From: Bin87 sp965204395
GTDB lineage: Bacteria > Chloroflexota > Dehalococcoidia > Lucifugimonadales > UBA3495
DNA length: 64,000 nt
Assembly (NCBI GenBank): GCA_965204395.1
Contig: OZ241987.1
Location: forward strand, 2,108,001-2,172,000
Direction: 5' to 3'
A model generated the notes under the pieces. It was given only the letters and a program-made list of their open reading frames with translations, made no database searches and was not told the DNA's origin. Position numbers and translations under genes: made by a program. Numbering within the stretch: position 1 is the stretch's first letter; each line of letters begins with the position of its first letter. Positions 61,003 to 64,000 of this stretch are shown here, piece by piece.

Positions 61003-61581
61003 ATGGTATCGACGAGGCTGAAGGGAAAATACACCTACGCGGATTATTTCGCCACACCGGAGGGCGAACGGTGGGAACTGGTCGACGGAGTTTTGCATCA
61101 CATGGCCGCAGCGCCCAGCGTCAAGCATCAACTTGTTTCCGGCAACCTGTTTTTTTTGTTCAGCAGTCATATCCGGCCGCACCGGTTGGGGCTGGTGTAT
61201 GCCGCGCCTTTTGCAGTGATGCTCCCGGACGAATCGACAGTTGAGCCGGATCTGCTGTTTGTCAGCGCGGCCCGGCGGCAAATCATGTCGGATCGGGCTT
61301 GCGAAGGCCCGCCCGATCTGGTGGTGGAAATCTTGTCTCCGTCGAACACGAGGCACGATCTGGAAACCAAGCGTGAACTATACGCGCGCCACGACATTCC
61401 GATTTACTTGATCGTGGACGTCGAAGAGGAATCGGTTCGCGCCCTGGCAGAACCAACCACCAATGGCAATGTCGGCGTGTACGCGGAGGAGGCTGTGTAT
61501 CGCGTTGGGGACGTCATCGACATCGGCGTTATACCGGGTCTCCGTATCGCTGTGTCGGACATATTCGCATCGCCGCTTTAG
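61003..61581 (+). CDS. Uma2-family endonuclease-fold protein (second subtype)
   Basis: 192 residues: KYTYADYFATPEGERWELVDGVLHHM, VEPDLLFVSAARR, PDLVVEILSPSNTRHDLETKRELYARHDIPIYLIVD. The full acid/Lys set is present (Asp in EPDLL, Glu in VEILSP, Lys in TKRELY). It differs clearly from the tandem pair upstream, so it is a separate acquisition. Confidence 0.85.
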   Translation: MVSTRLKGKYTYADYFATPEGERWELVDGVLHHMAAAPSVKHQLVSGNLFFLFSSHIRPHRLGLVYAAPFAVMLPDESTVEPDLLFVSAARRQIMSDRACEGPPDLVVEILSPSNTRHDLETKRELYARHDIPIYLIVDVEEESVRALAEPTTNGNVGVYAEEAVYRVGDVIDIGVIPGLRIAVSDIFASPL

Positions 61582-61609
61582 GTACCGGTCGCAAGCACTC
61601 GCAAAAATT

Positions 61610-61813
61610 AGGGGCGGGTTTCAAACCCGCCCCTGCGCATTGCGAATATGCCCTCGACCCTAAGCAGTCGCCGCCTTGGCTTCCTTGGCGGTGTCGATCA
61701 CCCGCTGCTCGATGTTCTGCGGCACTTGCTCGTAATGGTCGAACTCGAACCGGTAGGAGCCACGTCCACCGGTCATCGACCGCAGGTCTTGCGAATAGCG
61801 CTACGCCTCGGCC
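61610..61813 (-). pseudogene. Duplicated 3' end of the EF-G-like gene
   Basis: About 200 bases nearly identical to 62138-62341, offset by 528 bases. It begins with the AGGGGCGGGTTT palindrome and covers the last 50 or so codons of the EF-G-like gene. Similarity fades at about 61790-61813. It has no start and is not expressed as a protein. The palindrome is 61610-61634. Confidence 0.85.
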
Positions 61814-61840
61814 TCGTTACCCACTCAAGTATGAATCTCA

Positions 61841-62116
61841 TCAGCCAAGCACTCTGAGGATGATGCCACCAACGATAATGGTGCCCATCAATCCGATGAG
61901 AGTGAGGTAGATTCGGGTGAGGTTGGCTTCCACTCGGCCCAGCCGGGCGTTGGTATCCTGCCGGTACGCGCGCTGTTCGGCACTCTGTTCCTCCCGGTAT
62001 TGCCGTTGTTCCTCAATGAACAGCGCCATCGTGGCTTCCAGTGCGGCCAGGCGAGATTCGATGGCCGCCAGGCGTTGTTCTACGCCTGGTAGCGGGGCTG
62101 CTGCTTGCGTTGTCAC
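61841..62116 (-). CDS. Small coiled-coil protein with C-terminal membrane helix
   Basis: About 91 residues from a GTG at 62116: a coiled coil (GVEQRLAAIESRLAALEATM, EEQRQYREEQSAEQRAYRQD, RLGRVEANLTRIYLTLIGL) followed by a membrane helix (MGTIIVGGIILRVLG). It resembles the hendecad protein at 36410 with reversed polarity. It is inserted between the two copies of the EF-G 3' end. The start is uncertain; a TTG at 62152 lies in the repeat. Confidence 0.6.
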   Translation of the reverse strand: MTTQAAAPLPGVEQRLAAIESRLAALEATMALFIEEQRQYREEQSAEQRAYRQDTNARLGRVEANLTRIYLTLIGLMGTIIVGGIILRVLG

Positions 62117-62137
62117 AATATCATTTGAGTATCCAGC

Positions 62138-62162
62138 AGGGGCGGGTTTCAAACCCGCCCCT
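62138..62162. repeat. GGGGCG palindrome family, copy after the EF-G-like gene
   Basis: Arms AGGGGCGGGTTT and AAACCCGCCCCT around one base, 26 bases beyond the EF-G-like stop. It is part of the 0.2-kb duplication. Confidence 0.85.
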
Positions 62163-62187
62163 GCGCATTGCGAATATGCCCTCGACC

Positions 62188-64000
62188 CTAAGCAGTTGCC
62201 GCCCTGGCTTCCTTGGCGGTGTCGATCACCCGCTGCTCGATGTTCTGCGGCACCTGCTCGTAGTGGTCGAACTCGAACCGGTAGGAGCCACGTCCACCGG
62301 TCATCGACCGCAGGTCCTGGGAGTACCTCTGCACCTCGGCGTGCGGGACCTCGGCCTCAATCACCGTGTATCGATTTTCGGGACTCATACCCAGGATGCG
62401 ACCTCGCTTGCTGTTCATGTCGCTGATGATGTCGCCGGTGTACGTTTCCGGTACGGTGATGTACATCCTGACGATGGGCTCCAGCAACACCGGCGCAGCT
62501 TTGGCCATGCCCTGGCGCAACGCTTGGCTGCCGGCGATTTCGAACGCGATGGGCTTGCCATCCACCGGGTGAGTGCTGCCGTCGTAGATCACGGCCTTCA
62601 AGTCAACAACGGGGAATCCGGCCAGCACGCCCTCTTTCAACGTATTGACCACACCCTTTTCCACTGCGGGAATCAATTCGCGCGGGACACGGCCGCCGAC
62701 CACCTCGTTGCCGAACTGGAAGCCCTCGTCGCGGGTCATGGGCTCGATGCGGAGTAGTACGTGGCCGTACTGTCCGCTGCCGCCGGTCTGCTTCTTGTGG
62801 CGATATTCGGAGTTCGTCACCTGTGTGATAGTCTCACGGTAGGGGACGACCGGAAGCTTGACATTGAGGTTGGCGCCGAACTTCCGCGAAATACGGTCCA
62901 GGGCCACCTCGATCTGGACTTCTCCCAGACCGGTGAGCAGGCTTTCGCTGGTCTCGGGATTGCGCGTGAACTGCAGGCTGGGGTCGTCCTCGACGATGCG
63001 GGCCAAGGACGTGGACATCTTGTCCAGGTCGGCCTGAGTTGCCGGCATCACGGCTAACGAGTAGAAGCCCTGGGGAAACTCGATGCCGGGAAGGGTTATG
63101 CGATTGTCATTGGCGCACAGCGTGTCGCCGGTCAGGGTGGCGTTCAGCTTGCCGATGGCGCCGATGTCACCGGCCACCACCTCGCCCACGTTGTCCTGGT
63201 TCTTCCCCTGGGGCAGGTATAGTTGACCGAGGCGCTCCGACTCGCCCTTATTGTTGTTGTACGCCTCGCCGTTGGAATTGGCAGTGCCGCGGAACACGCG
63301 GAACATGGACAACTTGCCGACGAAGGGGTCGGACGTGGTCTTGAATACCAGAGCGGTCAGGGGAGCCGAAGGGTCGGCGGCAATGTCGTCGTCGCCGGAG
63401 GTGCTGGGCAGGTCGGCTGGGGAAGGCAAAAAGTCTCGGATCACTTGGACCAACTCTTCGACGCCGATGTTCTGCGTCGCAGCCGAGACCAAGATCGGCG
63501 TCAAATCCCCGTTGCGGATGGCCTCGCGGGCGCCCGCGGTCACCTCTTCCGCCGTGATCTCCTCTCCTTCCAGGTACTTGTCGGCCAGGGCGTCGTCCGA
63601 TTCGGCGACCGCTTCGATGAGCCGTTCCCGAGCCGCGTCGAAGTCTCCAATAACTCCGTCAGGGATGTCAGTCGGCGGGTCAATCACGCTTACGAAACCG
63701 GTGAAATCCTGCGCCTCGCCAATCGGTAGCTGGAACGGAACGCACTGGTTGCCAAAAACGCTTTGGATCTCCTGGACATTGCGTTCGAAGTTTGCGTTCT
63801 CCCGGTCCATCTTGTTCAGCACAATGGCCACGGGTAAGTCCCGAGCCCGCGCCAAATCCCAGGACCGTTCCGTTCCGACGTCCACTCCGGTAGGAGCAGC
63901 CACCAGGATCATCGCTGACTCGACCACCCGCAGGGCTCCGACGGCTTCGCCGATGAACTCATCGTAACCGGGGGTGTCCAGAAGGTTGAATTTGTCGTCG
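62188..64000 (-). CDS. Elongation factor G-like GTPase (EF-G2 type), 5' end beyond the window
   Basis: 604 codons up to the window edge, lacking the P-loop part. G3 reads LLDTPGYDEF, G4 VLNKMD. Domain II (PLTALVFKTTSDPFVGKLSMFRVF), domain III (TSESLLTGLGEVQIEVALDRI), domain IV (QTGGSGQYGHVLLRIEP, GVLAGFPVVDLKAVIYDGS) and domain V (GDIISDMNSKRGRILGM) follow in order. DTPGY in place of DTPGH and the NNNKGESERLGQLYLPQGK loop mark the FusA2/EF-G2 paralogue, not the main translocase, so its role in translation is uncertain. Confidence 0.88.
   Translation of the reverse strand, partial: DDKFNLLDTPGYDEFIGEAVGALRVVESAMILVAAPTGVDVGTERSWDLARARDLPVAIVLNKMDRENANFERNVQEIQSVFGNQCVPFQLPIGEAQDFTGFVSVIDPPTDIPDGVIGDFDAARERLIEAVAESDDALADKYLEGEEITAEEVTAGAREAIRNGDLTPILVSAATQNIGVEELVQVIRDFLPSPADLPSTSGDDDIAADPSAPLTALVFKTTSDPFVGKLSMFRVFRGTANSNGEAYNNNKGESERLGQLYLPQGKNQDNVGEVVAGDIGAIGKLNATLTGDTLCANDNRITLPGIEFPQGFYSLAVMPATQADLDKMSTSLARIVEDDPSLQFTRNPETSESLLTGLGEVQIEVALDRISRKFGANLNVKLPVVPYRETITQVTNSEYRHKKQTGGSGQYGHVLLRIEPMTRDEGFQFGNEVVGGRVPRELIPAVEKGVVNTLKEGVLAGFPVVDLKAVIYDGSTHPVDGKPIAFEIAGSQALRQGMAKAAPVLLEPIVRMYITVPETYTGDIISDMNSKRGRILGMSPENRYTVIEAEVPHAEVQRYSQDLRSMTGGRGSYRFEFDHYEQVPQNIEQRVIDTAKEARAATA

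Noticed and set aside
59513..61057. Open minus-strand frame of 514 codons opposite the mutase
   Set aside because: Antisense shadow of the acyl-CoA mutase gene.
1..64000. CRISPR arrays, prophage or conjugation modules
   Set aside because: No regularly spaced repeats, cas genes, phage structural genes or transfer genes were seen. The only regular tandem repeat is the 33-bp coding repeat at 36.6 kb.

Overview
The window is GC-rich, densely coded bacterial DNA. Its mix is typical of Chloroflexota of the SAR202/Dehalococcoidia type: two luciferase-like (LLM) flavin oxidoreductases, SMP-30 and NHL propellers, an enolase-superfamily enzyme, an amidohydrolase, gamma-glutamyltransferase, acyl-CoA dehydrogenase, a B12-dependent acyl-CoA mutase, NIPSNAP, PPOX-fold and Uma2 proteins. 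This assignment is inference from gene content; there is no rRNA marker. Core genes present are acs, ispH, gpsA, hemW, ribF, tyrS, an EF-G-like factor (cut by the right edge) and one tRNA-Ala(GGC).

Layout. 1-1.1 kb: a two-gene minus-strand unit, a sulfurtransferase whose catalytic cysteine codon is an in-frame TGA followed by a bSECIS-like hairpin (candidate selenoprotein), then a membrane protein cut by the left edge. 1.2-8.8 kb: a toxin-antitoxin island (VapBC x2, RelBE with a broken toxin, HicAB, HicBA, an extra antitoxin and an HsdR_N-type nuclease-fold protein) wrapped around acs and a nitrilase-family hydrolase. 8.8-15.7 kb: a membrane-anchored propeller, then a peptide ABC transporter whose binding-protein gene is cut by an IS4-like element; a serpin pseudogene lies on the other side of the same element. 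16-18.6 kb: IS110 debris, then a pyridoxal-phosphate histidine-decarboxylase-like enzyme with an ACT-domain partner. 19-22.5 kb: a MITE-like repeat, an orphan antitoxin, a methyltransferase, and a cobalamin riboswitch with its own promoter and terminator ahead of a FhuF-like [2Fe-2S] reductase. 23-40.6 kb: mostly metabolic genes on both strands plus a membrane-bound XRE regulator. 40.7-44.6 kb: a Cys-cluster HTH protein and a gene split by two nested insertion sequences, both scarred by small TCCGCC-N3-GGCGGA palindromes. 44.8-54.6 kb: catabolic and redox genes around a tandem pair of divergent proteins that look like tubulin/FtsZ-superfamily members. 54.6-64 kb: a second MITE copy, ribF-tyrS, three Uma2 genes, the acyl-CoA mutase large chain, and a duplicated EF-G 3' end.

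Dispersed repeats are a strong theme: seven long GGGGCG/CGCCCC palindromes, nearly all at gene ends, six 15-bp TCCGCC-N3-GGCGGA palindromes, a 0.2-kb MITE-like pair and a CCCTCTCCC repeat pair. The strongest leads are the candidate selenocysteine rhodanese, the tubulin-like pair, and the B12-riboswitch/FhuF unit. The last of these shares a cofactor with the B12-dependent mutase at 59.3 kb.
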